Positions 35,450-45,063 of a DNA stretch of 64,000 nt are shown piece after piece. Both the position numbers and the translations under genes were made by a program. Location: NCBI GenBank assembly GCA_963788055.1, contig CAWBFA010000001.1:124001-188000 (forward strand), given 5' to 3'. A model generated the notes under the pieces. That model was not told the origin of the DNA and made no database searches. It was given only the letters and a program-made list of their open reading frames with translations. Source of the stretch: JACCTU01 sp963788055. GTDB lineage: Bacteria > Actinomycetota > Thermoleophilia > Gaiellales > Gaiellaceae. Positions within the stretch are counted from its first letter, which is position 1; each line of letters opens with the position of its first letter.

Positions 35450-36151
35450 TTAGCTGCGCAGCAGCCGGTACCCCACACCCCACACGTTCAGCACGTACGG
35501 CCCGCCGCCCGCCGCGCCGAGCTTGCGCCGCAACCGTGACGCGTGGGAGTCGAGCGTGCGCGTTCGCGCGCTCGGAGAACGGAAGCCCCACACGTCGCGC
35601 AGGAGCTGCTGCTTCGGGAACACGCGCTGCGGGTCCTCCGCGAGCTTCGCGAGCAGCTCGAACTCCTTGCCCGACAGCGTGACCGGATGCCCCTGGACGC
35701 TGACGCGACGCGTGCGCTTGTCGACGAGAACGTCACCCGCCTCGAGCACGTCGCTCTGCGGACGCACCGCGCGACGCAGCACCGCGCGAATCCGCGCGAG
35801 CAGCTCGTCGTAGACGAACGGCTTGAGCACGTAATCGTCGCACCCGCGATCGAACGCGCGCACGCGGTCGACGGCGTCCGCGTCGGGCTGGCCCAGGAGA
35901 ATGAGCGGGACGTCGCGGTTCCAACAGCGGCCGGGCTCGCCCTCGCGCAGGCGCCGGCAGAGCTCGAGGCCTGTGGCGTCAGGGAGAGGGGTGCCGACGA
36001 GGACGAGGTCCGGCCGCGCACGTTCGGCGAGCTCGAGCGCCTCGCCGCACGCGCGTGCGCCCACGACTTCGAATCCGTCCTGCGCGAGATGACGCTCGAG
36101 AAACCCGCGCGTCACGTGCTCCGACTCGGCGAGGAGGAGGGCCGCAGACAT
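35450..36151 (-). CDS. OmpR-type response regulator lacking the phospho-acceptor Asp
   Basis: 233 residues: receiver domain about 1-120 and winged-helix Trans_reg_C domain about 130-230 (GKEFELLAKLAEDPQRVFPK, VWGFRSPSARTRTLDSHASR, NVWGVGYRLL). In the receiver the segment that normally reads LVLLDLxLPDxxG is LVLVGTPLPDATG, so the phosphorylated Asp is replaced by Gly, and the usual acidic pocket is AESEH. The conserved Lys (YVLKPF) remains. It is therefore an atypical, probably phosphorylation-independent regulator. No histidine kinase is adjacent. Divergent from the Kelch gene. Confidence 0.85.
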   Translation of the reverse strand: MSAALLLAESEHVTRGFLERHLAQDGFEVVGARACGEALELAERARPDLVLVGTPLPDATGLELCRRLREGEPGRCWNRDVPLILLGQPDADAVDRVRAFDRGCDDYVLKPFVYDELLARIRAVLRRAVRPQSDVLEAGDVLVDKRTRRVSVQGHPVTLSGKEFELLAKLAEDPQRVFPKQQLLRDVWGFRSPSARTRTLDSHASRLRRKLGAAGGGPYVLNVWGVGYRLLRS

Positions 36152-36188
36152 TCAGGCGAAGCTAACATCGGCGTTCGAGGCGGTCGAG

Positions 36189-37145
36189 ATGTCCTTTCTC
36201 GCAACTTTGCGACGGTTCATCGACAGCCGTCCGCTGCGAACTGCGCTCGTCGCGGCGGTGGTCGTTCCGGCGTGCGCGCAGGCCGCGACGCCTCGCTGGG
36301 AGCGCGGCGAACCGCTCCCGCTTCCACGCACCGAGGTTGCCGCCGCGCGCAGCGGCAACGAGCTCGTCGTCGTCGGTGGCTACCTCCCGTGGGGCGACAC
36401 CTCCGCGCAGGCCGACGCGTACACGCCGGCGACGCGACGGTGGCGGCGGCTGCCCGACCTGCCCGTCGCCGTCAACCACGCGATGGCCGCGACCTGGCGC
36501 GGAAAGGCGGTCGTCGTCGGCGGCTACACGGGAAGGAACGCGCCGAGCAACCGCGCGTTCATCCTCGAGAGCGAGCGCTGGCGCGAGCTCGTCCAGCTGC
36601 CTGCAGGACGTGCGGCAGGAGGCGCCGCGGTGATCGGCGACACGCTCTACGTAATCGCGGGAATCGGGCCCGCGGGACTCACACGTGCGTCGTACGCCCT
36701 CGACCTGCGACGCAACCGCTGGCGGCAGATCCCGGGCCCGACGCCTCGGGAGCACCTCGCGGTCACCGCGACGGGCGGCCGTGTGTACGCGCTCGCCGGC
36801 CGCACAGCAGGCCTGAACACGAACCTGCGCGTCCTCGAGAGCTGGAAGCCCGGCGCACGCCGCTGGACGCGCCTCCCGCCTGTCCCCTCCGCTCGCGGCG
36901 GAACCGGCGCGACCGCGGTCGGCCGCACGATCGTCTCGGTCGGCGGCGAGGCGCCCGGCGGCACGATCGCGAGCGTGTACGCCTTCGACACGGCGAGCAG
37001 GCGCTGGCGCAGGCTTCCGGACCTCCCCACCCCACGCCACGGCCTCGGCGTCGTCGCGACCGGGCGCACGGTGTATGTGATCGCGGGCGGGCCGCAGCCG
37101 GGCCTGACCACGAGCGGCGCGGTCGAGCACCTCACGCTTCAATGA
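36189..37145 (+). CDS. Secreted or membrane-anchored Kelch-repeat protein
   Basis: 318 residues. N-terminal signal or anchor (LRTALVAAVVVPACAQAA) and then about six Kelch repeats predicted to form a beta-propeller, each with a paired Gly and a later Tyr-Trp pattern, for example GNELVVVGGYLPWGDTSAQ, ADAYTPATRRWRRLPDLPV and RTVYVIAGG. No catalytic motif. The stop overlaps the start of the hydrolase gene by four bases (ATGA). Function unknown; Kelch propellers usually bind protein or sugar. Confidence 0.8.
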   Translation: MSFLATLRRFIDSRPLRTALVAAVVVPACAQAATPRWERGEPLPLPRTEVAAARSGNELVVVGGYLPWGDTSAQADAYTPATRRWRRLPDLPVAVNHAMAATWRGKAVVVGGYTGRNAPSNRAFILESERWRELVQLPAGRAAGGAAVIGDTLYVIAGIGPAGLTRASYALDLRRNRWRQIPGPTPREHLAVTATGGRVYALAGRTAGLNTNLRVLESWKPGARRWTRLPPVPSARGGTGATAVGRTIVSVGGEAPGGTIASVYAFDTASRRWRRLPDLPTPRHGLGVVATGRTVYVIAGGPQPGLTTSGAVEHLTLQ

Positions 37146-37999
37146 TCCTGCACGCGAACGGGATCCGCTTCGAGGCGCTCGCCGAGGGGCCGGAGGATGG
37201 ACCACTCGTGCTGCTGATGCACGGGTTCCCCGAGCTCGCGCGTTCGTGGCGCCATCAGCTGCCAGCCCTCGCGCAGGCCGGCTACCGAGCCGTTGCGCCG
37301 AACATGCGCGGCTACGACGGCACCGTCGCGCGCGGCCCGTACGACCTTCGCACGCTCGGCAACGACGCTGCGGGCTTGATCGAGACACTCGGCCGCGAGC
37401 GCGCGACCGTCATGGGACACGACTGGGGCGGCGTCGCTGCGTGGGCGGCTGCGCACCTGCACCCGGAGCACGTCGAGCGGCTCGTCGTCATGAACGCGCC
37501 GCATCCGCGGTTGTTGCGCGAGGAGATGCTCGCGAGCGGCGAGCAGCGCAAGCGGTCTCGGTACATCTTCCAGTTCCAGATCCCGTGGCTCCCCGAACGG
37601 CAGCTCTCGAAGGACCGCGGCGCCCGCATCGCACGCGCCCTCCGCGGCGGCTCGCACGTGCGCACCGCGTGGACGGACGAGGAGCTCGAGCACTACCGCA
37701 ACGCGTTCGACGAGCCGCGCAAGCTCAAGGGACCGCTCGCCTACTACCGGACGGCGTTCAGGAACGCGCTGCTCCATCGCGGAGTCGGCCTCGGCGGACC
37801 GATCCAGGCGCCGACGCTGGTCATCTGGGGCATGCACGACCGCTTCCTCGCCCCCGGGTTCGCCGATCCCGACCGGCTCCGCCCGCACGCGACGAACATC
37901 GAGGTCGTTCGCATCGAGGAGGCGGGCCACTTCGTGCAGAACGAGGCGCCGGAGCGCGTGAACGCCGAGCTGCTGCGCTGGCTCGGACGGTTGGTGTAA
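37142..37999 (+). CDS. Alpha/beta hydrolase, epoxide-hydrolase type
   Basis: 285 residues. Oxyanion region HGFPELARSW, nucleophile elbow MGHDWGGVAAW with Asp as nucleophile, late acid region WGMHDRFLAPG and the catalytic His in EEAGHFVQNEAPE. HGFP plus GHDWG is the signature of soluble epoxide hydrolases and some haloalkane dehalogenases. Cytoplasmic. ATG 37142 lies in an ATGA overlap with the Kelch gene. Confidence 0.88.
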   Translation: MILHANGIRFEALAEGPEDGPLVLLMHGFPELARSWRHQLPALAQAGYRAVAPNMRGYDGTVARGPYDLRTLGNDAAGLIETLGRERATVMGHDWGGVAAWAAAHLHPEHVERLVVMNAPHPRLLREEMLASGEQRKRSRYIFQFQIPWLPERQLSKDRGARIARALRGGSHVRTAWTDEELEHYRNAFDEPRKLKGPLAYYRTAFRNALLHRGVGLGGPIQAPTLVIWGMHDRFLAPGFADPDRLRPHATNIEVVRIEEAGHFVQNEAPERVNAELLRWLGRLV

Positions 38000-38089
38000 A
38001 TCGCTGCGACAGCGGCCGCGAAGCGGCCGCCTTTAGGGGTCTTCGCGCGTCGTGAATCCGCGCTAGCGGATTCACGACTTGCGCAGCTT
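37994..38089 (+). repeat. Two-hairpin dispersed repeat, copy 2
   Basis: Same layout as copy 1: GCGGCCGC-GAA-GCGGCCGC at 38012-38030, spacer CTTTAGGGGTCTTCGCGC, then a perfect 13-bp stem GTCGTGAATCCGC / GCGGATTCACGAC (38049-38078). Compared with copy 1 the stem has changed on both arms so that pairing is kept. Lies between convergent genes (hydrolase and ubiB). Confidence 0.87.
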
Positions 38090-38090
38090 G

Positions 38091-39749
38091 CTAGAGCCGG
38101 CCGCTCCGGACGACGCCCCAGAAGAGCCAGACCCCGAGCACCGCCGAGAGGAAGAAGCCGAGCACCGAGACCAGGTTCAGACCGAGGAGCTTCGGCCCCT
38201 CCTCGGCGAAGATCCCGATCAGGCTCGAGCCGATCAGTCCGCCCGTCACGACGAGCGCGATCACCAGCCGGTTGAAGACCACGTCGATCCGATGCATGAA
38301 CTCGTCGAGCCCCTTGTGCACGAAGCCGACCTCGAGCCGGCCGTCCCGCATCTCCTCCAGCACGTCGTGCACCTGGTACGGCAGTTCGAGCGCCATCTCG
38401 CCCAGGCGCATCCCTTCGCGACGCGCGCGACTCGCAACCCGGTCCGGCGCGAAGCGCTCGACGAGCATCGCGCGCGCATACGGCTTCGCAACCTCGAAGA
38501 CGTTGAAGTCCGGGTACAGCTCGACACCGACCGAGGCGAGCGTCGCGATCGCGCGGTCGAGCAGCAGGTAGCGCGACGGCAGGTGCAGGTTCATCGAGTA
38601 GATGAGGTCGAACGTCTCGCGGATCACCTCGAGCGGATCGATCTCCGCGAGGCTTGCGCCGTAGTACCGGTAGTAGAGGTCGTTGAGCCGCGCGCGGAAG
38701 TCGTCCTCGCGCTCGGGCGGATAGCGCACGCCCAGGTCGCCGAGGCGCTTCGGGAGCATGTCGACCCGCTCCTGTGCCACGTCGATGAACAGCCGAGTCA
38801 GCTTCGTCATGTCCTCGTCCGTCAGGCGGCCGACGGCGCCGAAGTCGACGAGCCCGATCGTCCCGTCCGCCAGCACGAGCACGTTCGCGGGATGCGGGTC
38901 GCCGTGGAAGAAGCCGTGGCGGAAGATCATCGCCATCCACGCGTCGGTCATCGTGTACGCGACCTGGCGGCGCCGCTCGAGCGGCGTCTCCGGTGGGAGG
39001 TCGACGAGCTGCACGCCGTCGATGAACTCGAGCGTCAGGACACGGTTACGCGAGTAGCTCCAGTAGACCCTCGGCACGTGGACGCGCTCGTCGTTCCGGA
39101 AGTTGCGGCGGAACTTCTCCGCGTTCCGACCCTCGCGCGTGTAGTCGAGCTCGCCGCGGATCTGCTGCGCGAACTCGTCGACGAGCTCGCGCGCATCGAT
39201 GAAGTCGAGTGCGTGGACGCGCTCCTTGATCACGCGCGCTGCCTGGTACAGGAGCGCGAGGTCGGCCTCGATCTGGCGCGGCGCGTCCGGCCGCTGCACC
39301 TTGACCGCGACCCGGTCGCCGTTCGGGAGCACCGCGCGGTGCACCTGGCCGATCGACGCCGCCGCGATCGGCTGCTTCTCGAACTCGACGAAGAGCTTCT
39401 CGAGCTCGAGCCCGAGCTCGCTCTGAATCACCTCGCGCACCGCGGCGAACGGCACGGGCCGCACGTCGTCCTGCAGGCCGCGCAGCTCGGCGATGATGTC
39501 CGGCGGCACGACGTCCGGGCGGGTCGAGAGCAGCTGTCCGAACTTGACGAAGGTCGGGCCGAGCTCGTCGAGCAGCTCGCGCAGGCGAACGCCGCGCGCC
39601 GAGCGCTCCTCGGGATCGGGAGGTCGCTCCCCCCACGGGAGCAGGTCTGTCAGCTTGTGGCGCTCGAAGAAGTAGCCGAAGCCGTGCCGGACCGCGACCT
39701 GCGCGATCTCAGAAAGTCGGCCGAGATTCCGGGTCGGTGCCTGCGCCAT
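38091..39749 (-). CDS. ubiB: ABC1/UbiB-family atypical kinase, membrane-anchored
   Basis: 552 residues. ADCK/UbiB features: the KxGQ motif in TFVKFGQLLSTRPD, the Ala-rich loop AAASIGQVHRA, the Lys in VAVKVQRP, catalytic HGDPHPANVL and metal-binding LVDFGAVG. Two C-terminal membrane spans (VIALVVTGGLIGSSLIGIFA and LVSVLGFFLSAVLGVWLFWG). The family supports quinone or isoprenoid lipid metabolism. ATG 39749 is preferred to an upstream TTG. The gene overlaps the small helical-protein gene by 41 bases and ends the queA-secDF transcription unit. Confidence 0.9.
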   Translation of the reverse strand: MAQAPTRNLGRLSEIAQVAVRHGFGYFFERHKLTDLLPWGERPPDPEERSARGVRLRELLDELGPTFVKFGQLLSTRPDVVPPDIIAELRGLQDDVRPVPFAAVREVIQSELGLELEKLFVEFEKQPIAAASIGQVHRAVLPNGDRVAVKVQRPDAPRQIEADLALLYQAARVIKERVHALDFIDARELVDEFAQQIRGELDYTREGRNAEKFRRNFRNDERVHVPRVYWSYSRNRVLTLEFIDGVQLVDLPPETPLERRRQVAYTMTDAWMAMIFRHGFFHGDPHPANVLVLADGTIGLVDFGAVGRLTDEDMTKLTRLFIDVAQERVDMLPKRLGDLGVRYPPEREDDFRARLNDLYYRYYGASLAEIDPLEVIRETFDLIYSMNLHLPSRYLLLDRAIATLASVGVELYPDFNVFEVAKPYARAMLVERFAPDRVASRARREGMRLGEMALELPYQVHDVLEEMRDGRLEVGFVHKGLDEFMHRIDVVFNRLVIALVVTGGLIGSSLIGIFAEEGPKLLGLNLVSVLGFFLSAVLGVWLFWGVVRSGRL

Positions 39750-39981
39750 CGCCGTCAAGTGTGACAGGAGGCCGGGCGGTTTCCAGCAGTCGGAGGCGGT
39801 GCTCGAGCTGAGCGACGCGCAGCTCCAGGTCCTCGTGCTCGCTCTGCGTCACGAAGCCGAGCTCGCGAAGCAGGGCGCCGACGTTCTCCGAGGCGCGCTC
39901 GCTGACCCGACCGCTCTCGTCGCGCGCCCACCCGACGAGCGCTTCGACGACGTTTCGCGCGCCGCTAGCGGGCTCGGCCAT
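39709..39981 (-). CDS. Small helical protein upstream of ubiB (phasin/polyhydroxyalkanoate-granule-like)
   Basis: 90 residues, almost entirely amphipathic helix with a coiled-coil heptad pattern (EDLELRVAQLEHRLRLLE). No membrane span. The N-terminus AEPASGARNVVEALVGWARD resembles short phasin-like proteins found beside ABC1 kinases, but the match is weak. Overlaps both the end of secDF (17 bases) and the start of ubiB (41 bases), so it is coupled to both. Confidence 0.6.
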   Translation of the reverse strand: MAEPASGARNVVEALVGWARDESGRVSERASENVGALLRELGFVTQSEHEDLELRVAQLEHRLRLLETARPPVTLDGDGAGTDPESRPTF

Positions 39982-42702
39982 GAGGGCGTGTCCTGCGCCG
40001 CTGGCGTCGACGTTCGCGTTTCGCTGCCGCGGCCCCGTCGCCTGCTGGGCGCTCGGTCGGCGAAAGCAGCGGGATCTCGGGAACGGGTTCCTCGGCGGCC
40101 GCGTGGATCGCTTCCTCCGCGACGAGCAGATCGTCCTCGGGCACGTCGGTCTCCTTGCGCTTCGCGTACTCGGGCTCGCGCTCCTTCAGCCACGACAGGA
40201 GCGGCACCGCGAGGAAGATCGAGGAGTACGCACCGGACCCGATCCCGACGAGGAGCGCGAACGCGAAGTCCTTGAGCGTGTCGCCGCCGAAGAAGTACAG
40301 AGCGCCGATCGGCAGCAACGTGATGAACGTCGTCGCCAGCGAGCGGCGGATCGTCTCCCACAGCGACACGTTGCCGATCTCGCGGAACGACGCGCGGCGC
40401 ATCAGCGGGATGTTTTCGCGCACGCGGTCGAGGATGATGATCGAGTCGTAGATCGAGTAGCCGAGCACCGTCAGGATCGCGGCCACGGTGGCGGTCGAGA
40501 CCTCCAGCCCGAAGAGCGAGTAGATGCCGACCGCGATCAGGACGTCGTGCAGGAGGGCGGCGATCGTCGCGACCGCGAACTTCCACTGGAAGCGCGCCCA
40601 GATGTAGCCGACGACGAGCAGCAGCGAGAACACGACCGCCCACATGGCGCTGCGCGCGATCTGGCTGCCGAAGCTCGCGGAGACGGTGTTCGAGCTCGTC
40701 TCCGCATCGAACGTCGGTCTTGATGCGCCGCCGTCAGTGCCTGCTGCTCGTCCGGCTTCAGGGCGCGCGTTCGCATCTGGAACTCGCGGTACTCCTGGTT
40801 GCCGGTCTCGGCGCCGACACCCTGGATCGTCGCGCCCTCCTGCCCGATGCTCGCTGCCTGCGCGCGGACGTCCTCGAGCGCGACCGGCTGAGCGGTCTGG
40901 AACGAGATCTCGGTGCCGCCGCGGAAGTCGATCCCGAGGTTGAGGCCCTGGAGCAGGAGCGATCCGAGGGAGATCGCCATGACCGCGCCGGAGACGGCGA
41001 ACCAGATCTTCCGCTTGCCGACGTAGTCGTGGCGGATCCAGTTCGGGATCTTCGCCCCGGTCGCGCCCATGAACGCCGGGCTGTCGAACCAACGGAAGCC
41101 GGCGAGCAGCCCCAGCATCGCGCGCGTCGCGAAGACCGCGGTCACGACGGACATCGCGGTACCGATCAACAGCATCAGCGCAAAGCCTTTGACCCCCGCG
41201 GTCGCGAGCGAGAAGAGGACGAGCGCCGTGATCGCGGTCACGACGTTCGCGTCGATGATCGTCGAGAGCCCCTTGCCGTACCCGGAGGCGATCGCAGCGC
41301 GCACGGATTTGCCTTCGCGCGATTCCTCCTTGATGCGTTCGAAGACGACGATGTTCGCGTCGGCCGCGACGCCGATCGTGAGAATCATCCCCGCGAAGCC
41401 CGGCAGCGTCAGCGTCACGTCGAAGAGCAGGATCGCCCCGTAGAGCAGCGCAGCGTAGATCCCGAGGCCGAGCACGGCGATCAGGCCGAGGAAGCGGTAG
41501 AAGACCAGCAGGAAGAGCGCGACGAGCACGAGCCCTGCGATCGCCGCCTGCCACGCCTGCCGCAGGGAGTCCTCGCCGAGTGTCGCGGAGATCTGCGTCT
41601 CCTCGAGCGTTTTGAACTCCACCGGCAGCGCACCGGTCTGGAGCACGATCGCGAGGTCCTTCGCCTCGTTCAGCCCGGCCATGCCGGTGATCTGCGCGCC
41701 GTTCGACCCGGAGATCCCGTTCGGGTTCTCGTTGAAGTCGATCGAGGGCCACGATCGGATCTCGTCGTCGAGCACGATCGCGAAATGCTGGAACTGGTCC
41801 TGGCCCCCGAAGCTGACGCGTTTTCCGCGCAGCGCGAGCTCACGCGTGATCTCGCCGAACTTCTTCGTCCCGTCCTTCGTGAACTGCATCAGGACGATCG
41901 GCTGGCCGTTCTGCGTGTCGAAGTCCTGGCGCGTTCCGGAGAGCTTGAGGTCGTCACCCTTCATCTCGGGGATCGGGTGCTCGACGTTGAACGGCTGGTA
42001 CTTGAAGAGGTAGTAGTAGGTGACGCCCGGAACCGGGGTGCTCGCGCCGGGCGGGCAGATCACGGCCGACTCGGCGCTGCAGGTGATGACGATGCGGTTC
42101 TTCGGCACCCCGAACGCACGGACATCCTTGCCGCCCTCCGTGAAGACCTTGCTGTTCTCCGCAGCTTTCTTCGTCGGGAACGGCCCCCCGATCACCTTCT
42201 TCGATTTCACGTCGAAGACGCGCCAGTCCTTCCCACCGCCCTCCTGGATCGACGACTGCTGACCGACGAGCAGGTCGTAGAGGCGCTCGTTCGGGATCGG
42301 GATCCCCTGCGAGATCGACGGCGGCACGAGGTCGGCTTCGAGATCGAAGAACCCGAGCTGCGCGGTCTTGCCGATCAGCTCCCGGGCGCGGTTGACGTCC
42401 GTGACACCCGCGAGCTGGACGGAGATCTGGTCCTCCCCCTGCCGCGCCACGATCGGCTCGGAGACACCGAGCTTGTCGATGCGGTTCCGGATGATCGTCT
42501 CGGAGCGCTTGAGGTCGCCCTCCGTGATCGTCCGGCCGGGCGGCGGATCGGCTTTCAGGACCACCTCGAGGCCGCCCTGGAGGTCCAGGCCCAGCACCGG
42601 CTTCTTGTAGAGCGGCGACTGGGGCAGCGCGATCAGGCCCACGCCGATGAGGGCGAGGACGATCAGCGAAACGAGGACGAGATACGACCTGCGGGTGTTC
42701 AA
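39965..42702 (-). CDS. secDF: SecD-SecF fusion, preprotein translocase subunit (one frameshift)
   Basis: Membrane-embedded motor that uses the proton gradient to help export of proteins through SecYEG. About 912 residues once a missing base near 40715-40725 is restored. The SecD half starts with a membrane span, then GLDLQGGLEVVLKA, a long periplasmic P1 domain and membrane spans with LTLPGFAGMILTIGVAADANIVVFERIKEE. The SecF half follows in the same chain from IPNWIRHDYVGKRKIWF, with GIDFRGGTEI and, after the break, LTVLGYSIYDSIIILDRVREN. The C-terminal tail is Arg-rich. SecD and SecF are separate in many actinobacteria, but fused forms occur in Firmicutes and others. Confidence 0.93.
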
Positions 42703-42709
42703 GCCGCGC

Positions 42710-42988
42710 TCAGGTTAGCTGCGATGGGCTGGTTTCAGTGCTTTCCGGAGCGAGCTGCGTGACCGCCCGCTTGTCGACGCGGACGACCGTGTCCGGAGCG
42801 ATCTCGAGCAGGAGGTCGTCGTCGCCGACGTGGTCGATCCGGCCGTAGAGCCCGCCGGCGGTCACGACCTCCTGGCCGCGCTCGAGGCCTTCGATCAGTG
42901 TGCCCTGCCGCTTCGCGCGGTTGCGCTGAGGCCGGATGATCAGGACCCAGAACAGGACGGCGAGAACGACGAGCGGTAGGAACTCCAT
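42710..42988 (-). CDS. yajC: Preprotein translocase accessory protein YajC
   Basis: 92 residues with one N-terminal span (FLPLVVLAVLFWVLIIRPQ) ending in the family hallmark RPQRNRAK, and a small soluble domain around GQEVVTAGGLYGRID. Partners SecDF, whose gene lies 7 bases downstream. Upstream neighbour is tgt with no gap, the widespread tgt-yajC-secDF order. Confidence 0.93.
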   Translation of the reverse strand: MEFLPLVVLAVLFWVLIIRPQRNRAKRQGTLIEGLERGQEVVTAGGLYGRIDHVGDDDLLLEIAPDTVVRVDKRAVTQLAPESTETSPSQLT

Positions 42989-44110
42989 TCAGCGGCCTTT
43001 CGTTGCAGGTTCCGCGGCGAGCCGGTCGAGCGCGTCCGTGCGGTAGGCGGCGAGGTCGCCCCGCTCGATCGCCGCACGGGCACCCGCGGTCAGGTCGATC
43101 AGGAACCGGAGATTATGAAGGCTGAGGAGCCGCAGTCCGAGCAGTTCCTGCTGGTTGACCAGGTGGCGGATGTACGCGCGCGAGAAACGCTCGCACGCGG
43201 GGCACGCGCAGGCCTCGTCCAGCGGGCGCGGGTCGCGCGCAAAACGGGCGTTCCGAAGATTCAGCCGGCCCTCCCAGGTCAGCGCGCTCCCCGTGCGTGC
43301 GGTGCGCGTCGGGAGCACACAGTCGAACATGTCGACGCCTCGCGCGATCACCTCGAGCACGCCCTCCGGGTCCCCGATGCCCATGAAGTAGCGCGGCTTG
43401 TCGTGCGGGAGGAGCTCCGTCGCCCACGCGGTCGTCTCGAACAGCTGCTCGCGCGACTCGCCGATCGCGAGCCCGCCGATCGCGTTGCCGTCGAAGTCGA
43501 GCTCGACGATCTCCTCGAGCGAGCGGCGTCTGAGCTCGCGGTCGACGCCGCCCTGCGCAATCCCGAAGCGGAGCTGACCCGGCGCGCGTGCCGCGTGCCG
43601 CTGCCGTCGCGCCCACTCGGTCGTGCGGCGCACGGCGCGCTCGAGCTCCGCGCGGGGCGAGTCCACGGGCAGGACGACGTCGAGACACATCGCGATGTCG
43701 GAGCCGAGGGCGCGCTGGATCTCCGCCGCGTCCTCCGGTGTCAGTCGCGCGGCCTCGCCGTCATAGACCGAGCGGAACGTGACCGCGTCGTCGTCGACGC
43801 CGAGCAGCGTGTCGCGGAGCGAGAAGACCTGGAAGCCGCCGGAGTCGGTCAGGATCGGACCGCACCAGCCCATGAACGCGTGCAGGCCGCCGAGCTCCTC
43901 GATCACGTCCTCGCCAGGGCGGAAGTGCAGGTGGTAGGTGTTGGCGAGGACGATTGACGCGCCGAGCGCGTGCAGCTCGTCGGGGTGGAGGCTCTTGACG
44001 GTCGCCTTCGTCCCGACGGGCATGAACGCGGGCGTTGGCACGTCGCCGTGCGCGGTGTGGAGCACGCCGGTGCGCGCCGCGCCGTCAGTTGCTTCGATCG
44101 TGTAGCTCAC
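42989..44110 (-). CDS. tgt: tRNA-guanine transglycosylase
   Basis: Exchanges G34 of tRNAs with GUN anticodons for the queuosine precursor preQ1. 373 residues. Active-site Asp in GPILTDSGGFQVFSL, nucleophile Asp in GVDMFDCVLPTR, and the zinc site CACPACERFSRAYIRH. The start is GTG 44110 in a GTGA overlap with the queA stop; a long upstream extension of the frame is not homologous. With queA and queG the window has three steps of queuosine formation. Confidence 0.96.
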   Translation of the reverse strand: MSYTIEATDGAARTGVLHTAHGDVPTPAFMPVGTKATVKSLHPDELHALGASIVLANTYHLHFRPGEDVIEELGGLHAFMGWCGPILTDSGGFQVFSLRDTLLGVDDDAVTFRSVYDGEAARLTPEDAAEIQRALGSDIAMCLDVVLPVDSPRAELERAVRRTTEWARRQRHAARAPGQLRFGIAQGGVDRELRRRSLEEIVELDFDGNAIGGLAIGESREQLFETTAWATELLPHDKPRYFMGIGDPEGVLEVIARGVDMFDCVLPTRTARTGSALTWEGRLNLRNARFARDPRPLDEACACPACERFSRAYIRHLVNQQELLGLRLLSLHNLRFLIDLTAGARAAIERGDLAAYRTDALDRLAAEPATKGR

Positions 44111-45036
44111 AGGATCAGCATCGCATCGCCGAAGGAGTAGAAGCGGTAGCGCTCCTCGACGGCGACGCTGTAGAGCTCGCGCGTCTGTTCCACGCCCGCG
44201 AACGCCATCACGAGCGCGAGTAGGGTCGACCGAGGCAGGTGGAAGTTCGTCAGAAGCGCGTCGACGCGCTGGAACTCGAAGCCCGGAGTGACGAAGAGCG
44301 ACGTTCGACCCGCGAGGGGGCCTCCGCGCGCGAGGGTCTCGAGCACGCGGACGGAGGTCGTCCCGACCGCAAGCACGCGATCGGCTCCGCGGATCCGCTC
44401 CCACGACTCAGGCCGCACGCTGTAGCGCTCGCCGTGCAGCGCGTGCTCCTCGAGGGTGTCGACCGCGACCGGGCGGAACGTGTCGAGTCCGACGTGAAGC
44501 GTCACGCGTTCCACGTCGAACGCCGCGAGCAGCTCCGGCGTGAAGTGCAGCCCGGCGGTCGGCGCCGCCGCCGAGCCGGGGTCCCGGGCGTAGACCGTCT
44601 GGTAGCGCTCGGGATCCTCGAGTGGGACGTCGATGTACGGCGGCAGCGGCACCTCTCCCGCGGGCTCACCTTCGAGGCGCAGCCGCCAACGGCCGTCCCC
44701 GAGGTGCTCGAGGAGCTCCACCGGGCCGTAGCGCTTTCCCGCGCGCAGCCGCCGCGTCGGCCGGGCGAGCCCCTCCCAGAGCTCGCCCTCGACGCGTTCG
44801 AGCAGCAGCACTTCGCCCCTCGGCCGTTCGATCGGGATGCGCGCCGGGACCACGCGCGTGTCGTTGACGACGACGAGCTCGCCACGAAGTTCTCGGGCCA
44901 GCTCGACGAAGCGCCGGTGCCGCACCTCGCCCCTCGCCCGGTCGAAGACCAGGAGCCTCGACTTGTCGCGCTGCTCGAGGGGCCGCTGCGCGATCAGCTC
45001 CGGCGGCAGCTCGTAGTCCAGCTCGGAGGTTTTCAT
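44107..45036 (-). CDS. queA: S-adenosylmethionine:tRNA ribosyltransferase-isomerase
   Basis: Transfers and isomerises the ribosyl part of SAM onto preQ1-tRNA to give epoxyqueuosine. 309 residues. Typical N-terminus SELDYELPPELIAQRP, then VVNDTRVVPAR and TAGLHFTPELL, with TNFHLPRSTLLALV near the end. First gene of the queA-tgt-yajC-secDF-ubiB unit. A TAACCT box lies 9 bases before the ATG and overlaps the divergent TAGACT box of the neighbouring gene. Confidence 0.96.
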   Translation of the reverse strand: MKTSELDYELPPELIAQRPLEQRDKSRLLVFDRARGEVRHRRFVELARELRGELVVVNDTRVVPARIPIERPRGEVLLLERVEGELWEGLARPTRRLRAGKRYGPVELLEHLGDGRWRLRLEGEPAGEVPLPPYIDVPLEDPERYQTVYARDPGSAAAPTAGLHFTPELLAAFDVERVTLHVGLDTFRPVAVDTLEEHALHGERYSVRPESWERIRGADRVLAVGTTSVRVLETLARGGPLAGRTSLFVTPGFEFQRVDALLTNFHLPRSTLLALVMAFAGVEQTRELYSVAVEERYRFYSFGDAMLIL

Positions 45037-45045
45037 CCGACGGCC

Positions 45046-45055
45046 AGGTTAGACT
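45046..45055. promoter_or_regulatory. Divergent overlapping -10-like boxes (queA / coiled-coil gene)
   Basis: The sequence AGGTTAGACT carries TAGACT on the plus strand (45050-45055), 8 bases before ATG 45064, and TAACCT on the minus strand (45051-45046), 9 bases before the queA ATG. Neither gene has a Shine-Dalgarno sequence in so short a space, so both mRNAs may be leaderless. Confidence 0.55.
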
Positions 45056-45063
45056 TGTGCTCG

